Origin: Chrysomallon squamiferum
Lineage: Eukaryota; Mollusca; Gastropoda; Neomphalida; Peltospiridae
Length of the DNA stretch: 64,000 nucleotides
Assembly (NCBI GenBank): GCA_012295275.1
Contig: CM022669.1
Span: 12,431,980 to 12,495,979 of the forward strand
Reading direction: 5' to 3'
Positions within the stretch are counted from its first letter, which is position 1. Every line of letters begins with the position of its first letter. The position numbers were made by a program, and so were the translations under genes. Shown piece after piece: positions 1 through 13,296 of this stretch. The notes beneath the pieces are model-generated. The model did not search any database and was not told the DNA's origin. It saw only the letters and a program-made list of their open reading frames with translations.

Positions 1-47
1 AATAATAATAATGATATGATAATCTGATAATCATGATAATCATGTAA

Positions 48-49
<2 letters not shown>

Positions 50-110
<61 letters not shown>
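50..110 (+). repeat. (AAT)n
   Basis: Uninterrupted AAT microsatellite at the left edge, following imperfect AAT/GATAAT sequence. Confidence 0.95.
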
Positions 111-113
<3 letters not shown>

Positions 114-1360
114 TTAAAAAGGCCTAACATAAATTATATTAAAGAAACAACAAATCATTTCTGTGCTCGCGTTTGCTGCAAATAAAAACGTTGATGACTG
201 TTTATAACAATGGAAATAATAAAAACTTGATTTTCATCGCTTATTTCTTGTAATAGAAATAACAAACAAGTTGATGACTAGATAAATATAATGAAAATAA
301 CTGAGTTGATTACTCACAAAAGGAACTACATACATTATGGCTTATTTGCTGCAGTGGAACTAACATAAATGACTTTAATGGCTCTTCAGTTACCATGGAA
401 ATAACAGGAGTCTAGTCTTATGACATAATGATCTATTTTGATGTGTAGTTTTTTTTTTTGGGGGGGGTGGAGATCCTTTTTCTTCTTTTCTTTGCGTGTG
501 TGCATGAGTGTTTATGTGTATATTTGTGTATGCAAAGATAACTGTTAAAATTTTCTTAAAATTAATACTCATACATATGTTCTCGAAAAAGAAAACCCAT
601 TAAAGTGATTTTTCTTTCTTGTTTTTTTTTTTTGTGTGTTTGTGTGTGTGTGTCTGTGTGTGTTTTCAAACTTATATTAAAAATTAATGTACTTTCAGTT
701 GACATTAAAATCATTCCTTTCCTATTTTTTTTTACGATAGCTATTAAACGACAAACTTCAGAAAATAAAGTTAACTTCACAGTCATTAAAACTCGCTCGT
801 TCTTTCCATTATTAAAAGATTTTATCTGAAGGGGAAAAAAAAAAAAAAAAAATGTTCGGAATTCATATTTACGAAATAAAAAAAAAAAAAAAAAAAAAAA
901 AAAACCGTGAAATGGTGGAGTACTTATGAGCCAGAACTAACGAGTTGTTTTTATACTGCTTTCCATTCAGTATCAACAATATTAATAAAGACGTCTGGTG
1001 TTTGAATGGTCCTATCATTACGCAGATATCATTCCTCTATGGTCCGTTAACGCACAATGGTAAGAAGACTAACACCCGACAGAAAACGTTTCACTGACAG
1101 CAAGAGACAGAGGTGTAATACTTTTTTTTTTTTTTTTTTTTCTGAAATCACCTGTGTGCGTGTTAACCTGTTGATACGATTCCTTTACGAGCAGTTAAAT
1201 AATTCGACTGAATGGTTAAGTACACAATAAAACGTCTTAAGCGAGCATCAGTTGGTGTAATATTGGGATTAGTCGCTGGGAAAACAGCTTGGTGAGCCAC
1301 CCACATTTTACACACAGAACACGGTTATAAATAAGCGGTGAATACAGACACACCCACATT

Positions 1361-1410
<50 letters not shown>

Positions 1411-1660
1411 TATATACACAAATACATGCACGTATACATACACCAATACACACATTCATATATGCATACATACATACATACACCAATACATACATTCATA
1501 CATACGTACATTCATATACATATATACACACACACATACTTTTTACGCACAAAACGCACATACACACGAACACGTACATACATTCGTACACTCGTAGATA
1601 CACTCATACACGTGTAGTATTATATGCGTACACATATACATAGGTACATATGTACGTACA
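1361..1660 (+). repeat. (CA)n followed by CATA-rich imperfect repeat
   Basis: Pure CA to about 1406, then alternating ACATACAT/ACACCAATACA sequence. The reading frames across it are low-complexity Thr/His/Tyr strings, not genes. Confidence 0.95.
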
Positions 1661-2094
1661 CGAATACATAATCATAAATAAATTCACATGCGTGAATGTA
1701 TATTAATATATATTAATTTGTTAAATATGGCTGAATAAAAATACTTATTTTGCTCAATATTGATTCTCGCATAAAGCTTTATTCTCGTTATAATAAACTA
1801 TCGTAATGACATGACATCAAACAAACTTGATCAGATAATAAATTACGTTGCTATCATTTATCTGTCACAGTTGATAGAATGGCGTGGTTTACGAAGAGGA
1901 GGGAATATAGGAATATAGTTTTATTAAAAGACCGTGAAATATACGTAGGAGAAACGTATAGACTGGGAAGAAGATGATGCATAAAAAAATAAAAAAAATG
2001 ATAAAAAAATGTTCACGATGTTGATGATGAAGAAAACCAGTACGACGATGATGTTGAACATAATGATGATGATGTGGTAATGACGACGGAAAAA

Positions 2095-2160
2095 AAATGA
2101 TGATCACACTTAGGATGATGGTGAAATGATGATCACGCTTAAGATGATGGTGAAATGATT
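2095..2160 (+). repeat. Two-copy 32-bp tandem repeat in a GATGAT-rich tract
   Basis: ATGATGATCAC.CTTA.GATGATGGTGAA occurs twice, about 32 bases apart, in a 1.94-2.33 kb region dominated by GAT/GATGAT and A-runs. Confidence 0.75.
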
Positions 2161-2379
2161 ATAAGGACACTAGTGACGATGGAAAATCGAATGATCATAA
2201 CGAGGATGATGATGATGATGATTTTGAAAAATAAAATAAAAAAGGATGATGAAGATGACGTTGAAAATGACGATGATAATGGATGGTGTTGAAAGTGATG
2301 ATGATTAACGTAGAGATGATCAAGTTGATATTGATAAAGATGACTAATTAACTAATCATACACACATACTTACAAAACA

Positions 2380-2380
2380 C

Positions 2381-2421
<41 letters not shown>
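2380..2421 (+). repeat. (CA)n
   Basis: CA microsatellite directly before the higher-complexity island at 2.44 kb. Confidence 0.95.
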
Positions 2422-2423
<2 letters not shown>

Positions 2424-2439
2424 CTATACAAGATTTATA

Positions 2440-2870
2440 AACAGTCGAACATCACTGCTCACGTACCATCCACTGGTATTTGATCCCAGTACGTACACAC
2501 CGACACGTTTTGACGTCACGGAACCTCGGTGGATCAGTCGAGCAGAAAGACGCAGTTGTTGTTTATTTTTATTCGCGAAGGGGCACTCGGCCAAGTCGTG
2601 CGGAAGAATTAAATGATTAAGTAATTAATAAATCCTCCGCCTTGTGTCTACAGCGGGTGAATCCGCCGTAAGATCGGACTTTAAAAGACATTCTCTTTGA
2701 TCTCCGACGTGTGAATAAACAATGTAATCCTCCGCTATACAAAATAATTACCCCCTTGGGTGCTAACGCAAACGTGTGTTTACGCAGTAGCTGCACTAGG
2801 CCTGGGATGAGCAAACAACGCAGTGGATTCAACAAAGTCTCCTTGATGATCGCTTATTAATATTTCATAA
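2440..2870. promoter_or_regulatory. Candidate non-coding element, GC-richer island with a CRE
   Basis: About 430 bp of unique sequence with much higher GC than its flanks. TGACGTCA (the palindromic CREB/ATF site) is at 2511-2518. No reading frame over 75 codons looks like protein. A regulatory role is inferred from composition only. Confidence 0.3.
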
Positions 2871-3647
2871 AAACCTCCCCGATACACAGACTCAAACCAC
2901 AGCCGTTAAAACCATAGCCAGAAATCTGTTTACGTATATACAAAAGTAAAAAAAAGATAATAATAATAATAATAGTAATAATAAATTCTAAAAGAAAACA
3001 ATATATATATAAACGACTTTTGTAATGTTATATCAATGACCAGAGATTAAAAATAATAATAATAATAATAATAATAAAACAAAGAAGAATAATGGCTGCT
3101 AAAGCAGACGAGACTTTTGTAACCAAGTGGTTAGTTATGTCAATGTTTTATTAATTAGTAATACTAATGCCTTCATTCGATGTAACGACAGCGCTGGAAC
3201 GGGGGTGGGGGGGGGGAAGGCTGCGAAGCATTCATCCAAAAATTTCTGGGACTCAGTCTGTGGGAGGGACAGAAAAAACCTCTCCCCGAAAAAAACCCAC
3301 CCATTAATAAATGAAATAGGCAATTTGGTGATCGACGGATCGCCGTTGTTGGCGACTTCCTTTTTTATGGAGTGGATTGTTGTTATCCGGTGTTTATTGG
3401 CCGCCTGGGTGTGATGTTTTCGCATTAAAGTTTCTGTTTGATATCGTTGGTATTTATTATTAATACAAACCGTTATCAGCTCACCTGTTCAGTGCCAGCT
3501 ACAGGAAATCGATAATGAAATGTGATGACTGATGTGGCTTCCAGCACGCCAAAGGTGCACGTGATTGCTAACAGGTAAAATTAAAAAAGACATGGAAGGA
3601 AAAATTAAACTGTGGTTTTAGTAATGTTTAAAAAAAATATATATTTT

Positions 3648-3870
3648 TATTATTATTATTATTATTATTGGTTGCTCTTGTTTTAAAATGATGTTGATGA
3701 TAATAATAAAAATAATAATAATAATAGTAATGATAATATTAATAACAACAACAACAACAACAATAATAATAATAATGATAAACAACAATAACAACAACAA
3801 GAACAACAATAATAATAATAAAATTTCTGTATTTATGTTCGTGTGTGTGTGTGTGTGTGTGTGTAGGCAT
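3648..3870 (+). repeat. Compound ATT/AAT/AAC and (GT)n microsatellite
   Basis: ATT then AAT/AAC trinucleotides, then GT dinucleotides at about 3841-3864. The last part forms the start of dispersed repeat copy 1. Confidence 0.9.
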
Positions 3871-4222
3871 ATTTGTTTGTATATATATATACATACGTAT
3901 GTAGATATGTATGTGAGTATGTATATAAGTGTTCATGTCTGAAAAAAAGAACAAAAGCAACAAGAACAAAATATCTAATTGCATTGTCAAATAAAAAAAA
4001 AAAAATAAAAATAATAAAAAATCTATTACGAAAACAAATGTAAAAAACAGTGAAAAAAACAACAAATGATAAATAAAAAAATTCTTGAAAAACAAAAAAA
4101 AAAAAAAAAAACAAACAAACAAACAAAACGAAACAAACAAACAAAAAACAAACAAAAAACAAACAAACAAATACATTTTTTTATACGAACAAGTACCTGA
4201 TAATAAAGCGTATACATAACCT
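3818..4222 (+). repeat. Dispersed repeat, copy 1 of a ~400-bp pair
   Basis: Shares order and sequence with 5941-6333. Matching blocks include TAGGCATATTTGTTTGTAT, ATACATACGTATGTAGAT, AACAAAAGCAACAAGAACAA, TCTAATTGCATTGT, ATTACGAAAACAAA and AATAAAGCGTATACATAA. Both copies begin with AAT repeat plus GT tract and contain AAAC-rich filler. No coding potential. It may be a non-autonomous element or an old duplication. Confidence 0.8.
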
Positions 4223-4224
4223 GG

Positions 4225-4256
<32 letters not shown>

Positions 4257-4773
4257 ATAAAAAAAAGGTCTAGCATGTTAAGATTATCACTTTTTGATGA
4301 TGTGTTCTCAGGCAATAACTATATTGAAAGGACATCAACGGAGAGGATTTGCATCAGTACGGCAACTACGTCCGCGTTTTAACGACACCCAAGCGGCCCT
4401 GCTCAGTGAACCGTGCATACATAAATGTAAATGGAAGAACTGCAGTCGAAACTTCACCGTCCCTGGTGAGATTCAAGCATTTCTATATTGATTTTAGTGA
4501 ACACAGAATTTAAAAAAAAAAAAAAAAAAGAAGAAAAAAAAAAAAAGAGTAATTAGTCCGGTTTTTTTTTTTTTTCCATCGCCATATGAGCATAGTGAAC
4601 AAACGTAGAAAAACAAAATGTCTTCTGTCTTTTACTTGTTAGTCAGATAAAGTAATACTGTTTTCTTAATTTTAATTTGATGTCTTATCACCTTATTATA
4701 CAACTGTTTATCAAAGAATGTAGTATGCAGATTTTCTAAGTGCATATAAAATATGTATAACCTCTTCTGCGTT

Positions 4774-4777
<4 letters not shown>

Positions 4778-4819
<42 letters not shown>

Positions 4820-4828
4820 ACACACACG
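4778..4828 (+). repeat. (CA)n
   Basis: CA microsatellite with one TA interruption. Confidence 0.95.
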
Positions 4829-5497
4829 TTTATATAATATATATTTATATTGCATTACGTAATATTACATTACATGTCATATCATATTATATTATTCTAT
4901 ATCCAATCATATTACTATATCATGTTATATTAGTATTTAATACCAAATATCACGAAAGATATAATATCTAAAATAAAATTTAAAAAAATAAAATAAAAAA
5001 TATATATACCTTTTGTTCATTAATATTAACAAGTAAGAAAATAATTAAATTTAGATCTCGAAATTAAACACACACACACACATATATAGTTTTTTTTTTT
5101 TTCATTTGTTCTGTTTATTTTTATATCCTTGTGTGAGCATGTGTATAACTGCACTTGTTTGTGTAAGTGTTGATATGTGTGTGTACATATATGTATGTGT
5201 ATGTGTGTGTGGATATATATATATATATATATATATACCAGCACACACATGTATACACACCACACACATACCACACACACAAACACATACATATACATCA
5301 ACACCCTATTATATTTATTTAATTATAGTTTAAGTACACTACACACAGTCTTAAGCAAGCATCAGAAGTCTGGAAGACCAGGATTAGTAATTGTGATAAC
5401 AGTTTGCTAAGTTACCCACGTTAATTTTCACATACTGATACCCAGACGAATACCCTGAAAAATAAAAACATATAAATACACACACACATAGATAGAT

Positions 5498-5508
<11 letters not shown>

Positions 5509-5592
<84 letters not shown>
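5509..5592 (+). repeat. (GA)n
   Basis: About 42 GA units preceded by a short GT run. Homopurine/homopyrimidine mirror tract able to form H-DNA. Confidence 0.97.
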
Positions 5593-5594
<2 letters not shown>

Positions 5595-5940
5595 TTTTTC
5601 TTTGTCAATGCTATCATCACAAAAACAGAATAAAATCATCTAATTACCGTTAATACAAAAACGTGACTAGGTGTGATTAAACAAACACTCATTCTTTCAT
5701 TCATTATTCATGTGCATGTTTAATTTATAAAATTGTTTATTTCTCTATTGATTTTACACATGTAAAAAGTCATTTGTTTGTTTCTGTTTGATGAGTATAG
5801 TAAAATAACATTTAGGAAATATCTCTCTCTTTGCGTTTTCTTTATTTATTTCTATTTACGGTAGTATGTATATATTAATAATTAAAAAGAAAATAAAGAA
5901 AATAAAAGACTTAAAACAGAAGAAAACAACAAGAACAACA

Positions 5941-6333
5941 ACAATAATAATAATAAAATTGTCTGTCTGTCTGTATGTATGTTCGTGTGTGTGTGTAGGC
6001 ATATTTGTTTGTATGTATATACATACGTATGTAGATGTGTGTATGTGCGTATGTAACTATGTCTAAAAAAAAAAGAACAAAAGCAACAAGAACAAAAAAT
6101 CTAATTGCATTGTGATTAAAAAAAATCAATTACGAAAACAAAGGAGAAAAACAGTGACGAAAAGAACAAATAATAAATAAAACATTCTTAAAAAAAACCA
6201 ACAAAAAAACCCCAATATCTCCCAAAGAAAGAAAGAAACAAAACAAAACAGATAAAAAAACAAAAAGCAAACAAAAAAACAAAAAGAAACTTTACAAGCA
6301 AATACATGAGAATAAAGCGTATACATAAACTGG
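5941..6333 (+). repeat. Dispersed repeat, copy 2 of a ~400-bp pair
   Basis: Second copy of the repeat at 3818-4222, same orientation, about 2.1 kb away, collinear with small indels in the A-rich parts. Outside the pair the flanks do not match, so its borders are defined mainly by the AAT/GT start and the GCGTATACATAA end. Confidence 0.8.
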
Positions 6334-7129
6334 AGAAAAAATAAAAATAAAAAAATAAAAAAATAAAAAAAATAAAAACACAAACACTGAGCAAACACAA
6401 AGTACGTTCCCGAATATTGTCTACGTGCAGGGTTTAATCCTAAAATACACACACACATACACACATACATACATACATTTCTAAGAAACCTAAAACGTCT
6501 TTAAATCCTGATAAATGATCAGTCCATAAGACAGTCATTTAAACTGCGGTCGTGAAACAATTATGACGTAACAATAAGCTCTTGGTTAGTACTGTTGTTA
6601 TGTCAAAACTGACGTTATGATCGCAACATTTAAAATAAAACAGAGGTTAGTATTTTAAATTTTTATTTTTATTTTTATTGTTGTTGTTATTGTTGTTTGT
6701 TGTTGTTTGATTTATGTTAGTCTTTTGTTTTTTGTTTTTTTATGTTATTGTGATTTTTGTTGTCGTGGTTTGTATTATTATTATTTATGTTATGGCATAT
6801 AACTAGAACATTTATTTTCTTTGTTTTTGTTTCATTTGTTAATATCTGTAGTAATATGAGGCTGGTGTATGCTTCGGTGTTTTTAATAGTAACTTAATAA
6901 CAGCGTATGTTGTAACAACATCTGCAATGGCTTTAGCAGAACTCTGGTAACATCATCATCACCAGCAGTAGTAGTTGTTGTAGAAGAAGTAACAATAGCA
7001 GTGGCATCAGTACGTGTAGCAGAGCAGCAGTAGTAAAAGTAGAAAGAGTACAAACCCATATACTGAAACTAAATAACATACATTTAAAAAGATAAAGGAT
7101 TAACAAACGTCAAAAAGAAAATTCTTTAT

Positions 7130-7500
7130 TTCTACGCGTAGCTACGAGAGCTGCCAAGCGTGACGGTTTTTAGAGTACTCCCAGGAACTGTTAAAGAGTC
7201 GGCGATGGCCCACATAATGGCTCGCATAAATCTAAAAATAGATTTGTTTAGGACGTGATTACTGACACTTTCACAGTTAAAGTTCATTTATTAAAGATAT
7301 TATGTTTGTGTGTGAGCTAACATAACACTCTCACAATGGTTGTTTGGGATCTGCATTCAAATATTGGGCATTCGTCAACTTGGGACCAATTACCAGTGAG
7401 CTGGAATTACGTCCCTTTATTACCGGAAAGAGACTGCAATGGCGAGCGCCTAATCAACGGAGCTTTTGTCGGACAATTCGCTAATTTTCCTTAAGGTAAC
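7130..7500. promoter_or_regulatory. Candidate non-coding element
   Basis: Unique, GC-richer segment including ATTACCGGAAAGAG (ETS-like core, about 7420) and AATGGCGAGCGCC. No protein-like frame. Confidence 0.2.
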
Positions 7501-8150
7501 GTTAAGTCTAGATGTATTGGTGTGGAATAATCCATACACATTTCGCAAATGAATCGCTTTTCCCCGTCGGATTTGTTTCTTTGTCGGTTAACCATTCCAA
7601 AATAATCGGATGTCTTTTTGGTTCTGTTTTTGCCAGTGGACATTTGTTTGCGTTGGGTTTTTTTTTTTTTTTTTTGCTGTTTGTATGTTTTGTATTTTGT
7701 AGTGAAAAAATAAAACAATAAATTAGAAGGTCTCTTGAGCATCGTTATAACACAATTAGGATGATGACAAGCTGATGCTGTGTATAAAACATTGTAGAAA
7801 CAGTACGTTTTGTTTGTGCCTCTGTGTTTCGTACGTTGAAATTATAAACGTATATACATGTATGTGTGTTGTGTGTTGTGTCTGTGTGTGTGTGTGTGTG
7901 TCTGTGTGTGTGTGTCTGTGTGTGTGAACAGCTGAACTAAATAATTTATCATTGAATAAGTTATAAAGGTTATAAAGATTATTTTAATTATAATATATAT
8001 TATTTTCCGTTATAATTATTAATATTTTTCAAAATAATGTTAGCTTTTTATACTTAAGTGTAATTAAACATTCATTATTATTATTGCTATATATTTATTC
8101 TTCTGCCAATTTCTATTTCAGTAATGATCATCAGTAAATAATTAAATGAA

Positions 8151-8186
<36 letters not shown>

Positions 8187-9059
8187 AATAATAGATGACT
8201 AATTTTCCCTGCGTCTACCAATAATAATTAATAAGGTGACTGCAACAACTACGTCTACAAGTTTTTTTAAATTAATGAACCTGAACAAGAATTCATACTT
8301 ATAAATAACAAAAGGAAAGAAAGAAAAAAGAAAGAAAGAAAGAAGAAAAAAAAAGTTCTATTATTATTATATACCACAACAATTCAGTAAATACAATGAA
8401 AACATACAGAACGGCCACACACATAAAATAAACACAAATAATTATCAAACTGCTCCGAATCATTTTGAGAGGATTAAAGCTGTAAAATCCCCGTACGATT
8501 GGATTACCTCCCGTCCGAACAGGCCGACTGCTGAAACTTTGATCAAGTCCTCGATTCGTTCGTTCGATTCCAGCCACACAATGGACAGCTCCCAGTTTGC
8601 AGATTTTCATCAATTCTTTTCTCGCCACGTAATCGGTCTGTTCAGCGTAACAAATTAAAAGTTTTCGGTTTTGCTTTCTAATACATTTTTCCTTACAAAT
8701 TATCTGATTAAGTCACAACGAAAGAAGAAAAAAAAATAAAATAAAATAAAAATAAAAAAGAGAGTCGAGAATTAAAAAAAAAAAAAAAAAAAAAGTAACA
8801 AAAGTTTGAGGCTCAACGAATCAATGAAAAGGTTTTGAATCGTGTGAAATATGAGTGATTTGTTTGTTGTGTAGACCGGAGCTGCATTTTCTAAGGATAC
8901 AGAACTGTTATTGATTCCGCAGTCTAGATACAGTAAAGCTATTTACTCTGCGCGTGATATTATCAAGTCTATCGTGTTTTTCCTTTTGTCAACCGATGTG
9001 TCAAATGGAATTAATTTGGGGGATTATAATAACTGACTCATGGTTAATTTTTGCCTTTT
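7501..9059. other. Intergenic DNA with one complex island (8440-8640)
   Basis: AT-rich and repeat-rich, apart from a ~200-bp GC-richer block at 8440-8640. A 109-codon minus frame there (8299-8628) runs into low-complexity Ser/Phe sequence and matches nothing I know. Confidence 0.55.
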
Positions 9060-9480
9060 GTAAATAAAATAAAGGCCTGTCCCAAAGGTGCGTGCATTTG
9101 AAATCAAATATTGCATTTTGTAATTATGCGTCTTCGATACACTCGAGACCCGATAGGAAGCATATGCTAAGCGTAGCAAACTTAGTGACACAGTGGCATG
9201 ACCGAGCCGGGACGATGTCCCGGACCGCCTGTGCGAAAAGCCGGATCATTGTGTGAAGTTGACAAACGTGTAAAGTCAATTACGCGAACTATTCCCAAGC
9301 TAGTTACAGAGAAAAACTTATCGATGTTGTTGGCGGTTTATAGTGTAATTGTATTATAAAGCTTTTATGAATGTTAGAAAGGACCGTGTACACAGTATAG
9401 TTAATAGAAACGGAGTAAAGAGTTTGTAATCATTTAAAGATACAGTATCCAGAATGCTAATATTGAAGTGTTAACAATGA
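9060..9480. promoter_or_regulatory. Candidate non-coding element with a 17-bp perfect palindromic site
   Basis: Unique GC-richer block. CCGGGAC at 9207-9213, a GAT spacer and GTCCCGG at 9217-9223 form a perfect 7+3+7 inverted repeat, rare in such AT-rich DNA. No reading frame of note. Confidence 0.3.
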
Positions 9481-9733
9481 TGTCACTGAGTTTACTTTTC
9501 AATTCTCCGTGAAAATTCTCTTGTTTTTCTTGGTTTTCTTTTTTTTCTTTTTTTTTCTTTTTTTTTCTTTTATGTATTTTAAAATTAATTTTCCCTTATG
9601 AATCGGGTCTTTAGTTTCATTTATATTTCTTTGTTTTTAAATTGATGTGATTCATAAATCATTAACAGCAAGAGGATATTTTCTGAATCGAGTAGAAAAG
9701 AAATATAAAAATAATTTATGCATTCTCTTTTTG

Positions 9734-9831
<98 letters not shown>

Positions 9832-9964
9832 ACACATATATACATACTTTCAAGCTTTTTCTCTTTAAGTTTTTCTCTCATACGATAATTCTTTGTTTCT
9901 TTGGTGTATTATAAACACAAAAAAAATGAAAATAAAAACCTAAAAACCAACAACCCCAAATCCC

Positions 9965-9998
<34 letters not shown>

Positions 9999-11039
9999 CA
10001 AGATAAACAAAAATATTCAACAACTAAAAGCCCCATTAAGAACAAAAACAAACAAACCAACAAACAAAAAACCCATTAAATTTTATTTATTATTTTATAA
10101 TTTAATTAGTAAAAGCTTCAGAGAGTAAAATATATATTTAAAAAGATGTGTTTAATCTTCTTCTTCTTCTTCTTCTTCCGCTAGCCTGTAATGTTATAGC
10201 TGATCACGGTTTAGACAATACGCTTTTCTAAATTATTTCCTTAAATTCTTCATTGTTTGAAAATGCGTGTATTGAAAATACCGGATCGGATTACATGATT
10301 TATTTTCCTTTTTTTTTTTGAAATAATAATTAATGCGTAGCCTGCGTGTATACGATTAATCGTGAAAAAAGATCATTATCTATCACAAAGAGATAATCCA
10401 GATTATTCCATTCACTCTTTGTAAATATTATTTTTCTTGTTTGCGTGATATAAAAATGCTAATTTGCGAATATGATAATAACCTTTAATTAGTGCTTTTG
10501 TATTTTTTCTTTCTAGTTGTTTTGGTGCGTTTTAAAATATCATAAAAAGTTAATTATTTATTATAAGATCGATTATAACTGAAAAATTATGCAATTTATA
10601 AATATTTAATGTGGAGATTATAGATTAATAGTAATAGTAATAATGGTATTGTTGATGATGATGATGACGATGATAATAATAGTAATAATAATATTAACAA
10701 TAATAACTGTAACAGCAACAATAATATATCAATAATGAGAATAATAGTTATTGTTTTGTTCTTGTTGTAGTTGTAATAAGAAACAAAAACTTTAAAATGG
10801 AGAGAACAAATCAAAACTAAAGATTAAAAAAGTGTACATATTCAAACAAAACATGTTTCCGTGTATTTTATTTTTCCATTACAAACTTCTTTAAAACTGT
10901 TCAGTTTATTTTATTTAAATAAACTGTTGACAGTGGATCCAATTTACACAAATGTTGGTGTATTTTCAAAAGCAATTCGATACAACAGAATTAATCCTTC
11001 AGACTGATGAAAAAAAAAAAAAAAAAAAAAAAAAAAAGG
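9481..11039. other. Intergenic AT-rich DNA, no gene seen
   Basis: Contains (CT)n, (AT)n at 9967-9997, a CTT run near 10160 and imperfect AAT/GAT repeats. Nothing protein-like. Confidence 0.7.
9736..9828 (+). repeat. (CT)n
   Basis: About 46 CT units, the longest pure dinucleotide tract of the left half. Confidence 0.97.
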
Positions 11040-11460
11040 ACAACAACATTTTATTCCAAAATAGTGTAATTCACTTGAAATTGTCACTCCTTGATCAGTC
11101 CAATCACAAAACGGAATGATGTTTCTTCTAGACAAATTGCTCTGACAAAAATCTTCTCTCTGTCGGCGAATGACGAACGCGATAATGGTTAAAACATTAC
11201 CCCTCCCCTGATCCATGGGATCCGCGTAATTGAGTCATTCCGCTGATAGGTGGCGTCCGTGAAATAGAGTTAAGTCCCCTTCTGGCGCAAACTGCTTCTT
11301 CGCAAGGCAGCCGGTAAGACGAGCATGTCTTGGAGATGTCATCAACTAATTCTACAAATCCTGGCAAGTCCTGAATGATAGCGGCAAGTAGATTGGAACC
11401 GAGTCTTCGCATTAGAAACAGGGCTGCGAAAACGGCAGCCTAATCTAGCGGCGAGTCGTT
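11040..11460. promoter_or_regulatory. Candidate non-coding element
   Basis: Unique GC-richer block. Minus-strand frames of 71 and 90 codons overlap it, but neither has a recognisable motif or splice context, so a non-coding element is the simpler reading. Confidence 0.25.
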
Positions 11461-12050
11461 TGGCTTGGCATTAAAAAGAAATATTTGACGACATTTTTTT
11501 TTTTTTTCTGTTTTTTTTTTGTTGTTTTTTTCTTTTTCGTTTGATGCTTCATCTCTTCTGACAGGTTTTGTTGTTTCTTGTTACGAAGAATCATGGTAAA
11601 TTGAATTGCTGTCGTGACAATAAAAGAAAAATACCTGAATTAAATGGTTACGCTGTCGGAATAAAACGACGTAATTAATAAGGTGTTTTGACAGCTATTG
11701 TCTGTATAAAAAACAGAAAAAAAAAAAAAAAAAGTCCTAAAAAGGAAATCGACTTCCTTTAGCTTTCGCATTTCAGACTTGCTTGGATTCTGTGAGATTT
11801 CGGACAGGAGTTTTGTTGTAAAGAGAATACTCGGGAGTCAAGATATAAACGATGGAAAACCAGACAAAATTAATTCTTAAACTTCATAACTGCTTATTTG
11901 TGTTTACGCTCATCTTGTCGCAAGATTTTCTTCATTTTTGAATATTATAATTAATTCGTCTGGATGATGATGATGATGATGATGATAACATTATTATTAT
12001 TATTATTTTAACACTAATACTTTTTTAAACATCTAAAAGTTATATTATAA

Positions 12051-12087
<37 letters not shown>

Positions 12088-13241
12088 TTTTACTTTTAAC
12101 TTAGTTTAGTTTTCACATCTATTATTGCTACTCCTCCCAGCAGTTTGTAAAATTAATTTCGCGCACTGCTACATGAACCCCACTCCATAAAAAAAAACCC
12201 CAAACAACCAGGACCCAACACTGCTACAAGCAATCTCACTCACTACTAACAACACGTTCCAACCACTGCTTTAAGCTTCTTGCCCAAGAGACTGAAACCA
12301 GGTTCCACCCATTTCTGTAGTCAACCCGCACTAGCTTCCATCATCCACTGATGTACAAGCATCCTCACTCGCTACTAAAAAAAAAAAAAAACCCAGTCTC
12401 CACCCTCCCCTCTCCCGAGATCGACCCCACCCCTCACAACAACAACAACAACCACCAGTTCCCACCCTTCCCGTACGTCCGGCATCCATTTGATCAGTTC
12501 TGAACGAGAGCCAAAGATGCGGGTTATGTTCACAATAATTATTTTAATGAATTTTATCTTGAGCAGCTCCTTGCGCCACTTCCCTTGACGGTAATTATTA
12601 TTTTCTGCCTGAAACAACCTGCTTCGCTTCCACCATTCGTCATTGCCATCTTGGGACTTATAATATTCATTATAGTAATGAAGCGACGGACAAAGCCAGA
12701 ATTTACGTAAACAGAACGCAGTGTGCTTTCCTAGTCGCTTTTTATTTTATTAAGAAAGAAAGAAGGTAAAAAAAAAAAAAAAAATTAAAAAAAAAATTTG
12801 TAATAACAAATATTTTTATTTTATGTCGACGGAATTAAGAAGTGTCAAGAAATAATTCTTCCGAAGACAAGCGATGATTTATAAGTCGCAGTAGCACACA
12901 GGACTATCGGTTTGCATAGCTAAAGTTTAATTCAGCTTGTTTTTTAACCCAGTAATTCGAAGCGGAGCGCAACAAAGCAGTTTTTAAGAGCCGTTGGAGT
13001 ATCACTGTCAGAGGCCAGAGGTATCATGTTTGTGTGTATGAAAGACACCTCAGCAATTTGTCAGATATGTCACTCGATGTAAAATAATCTCGTATTTAAC
13101 ACCCACGATAACGATTTTTCTTCCGTACGCCCAGTTCTCCGTTGGAGATACTTAACACCCCAAAAAAGAGCCGTGTCTTCAGTGAATAATTCATAAATAT
13201 TAAAATGTTAATAAGAGACTCGTTGAATTTTATTATCGTAT

Positions 13242-13242
<1 letters not shown>

Positions 13243-13294
<52 letters not shown>
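13243..13294 (+). repeat. (AAT)n
   Basis: Pure AAT tract in an intergenic AT-rich stretch. Confidence 0.95.

Positions 13295-13296
<2 letters not shown>

Larger units (their letters stand above)
1..2439. other. Intergenic AT-rich DNA, no gene seen
   Basis: AAT, poly-A, CA and GATGAT repeats with moderate-complexity spacers (120-400, 900-1100, 1140-1320). Spacer frames are short and carry no recognisable motif. Confidence 0.7.
2871..7129. other. Intergenic repeat-rich DNA, no gene seen
   Basis: Microsatellites and the 3.8/5.9 kb dispersed repeat pair dominate. Small unique patches at 3120-3560, 4280-4500 and 6480-6620 show only short frames with unremarkable composition. Confidence 0.65.

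Noticed and set aside
8560-8590. tRNA B-box-like GTTCGATTCC
   Set aside because: No matching A box or cloverleaf could be drawn at the right distance on either strand.
8299-8628. 109-codon minus-strand frame as a gene
   Set aside because: The C-terminal third is low-complexity Ser/Phe from A-rich repeats and the N-terminal part has no known motif.
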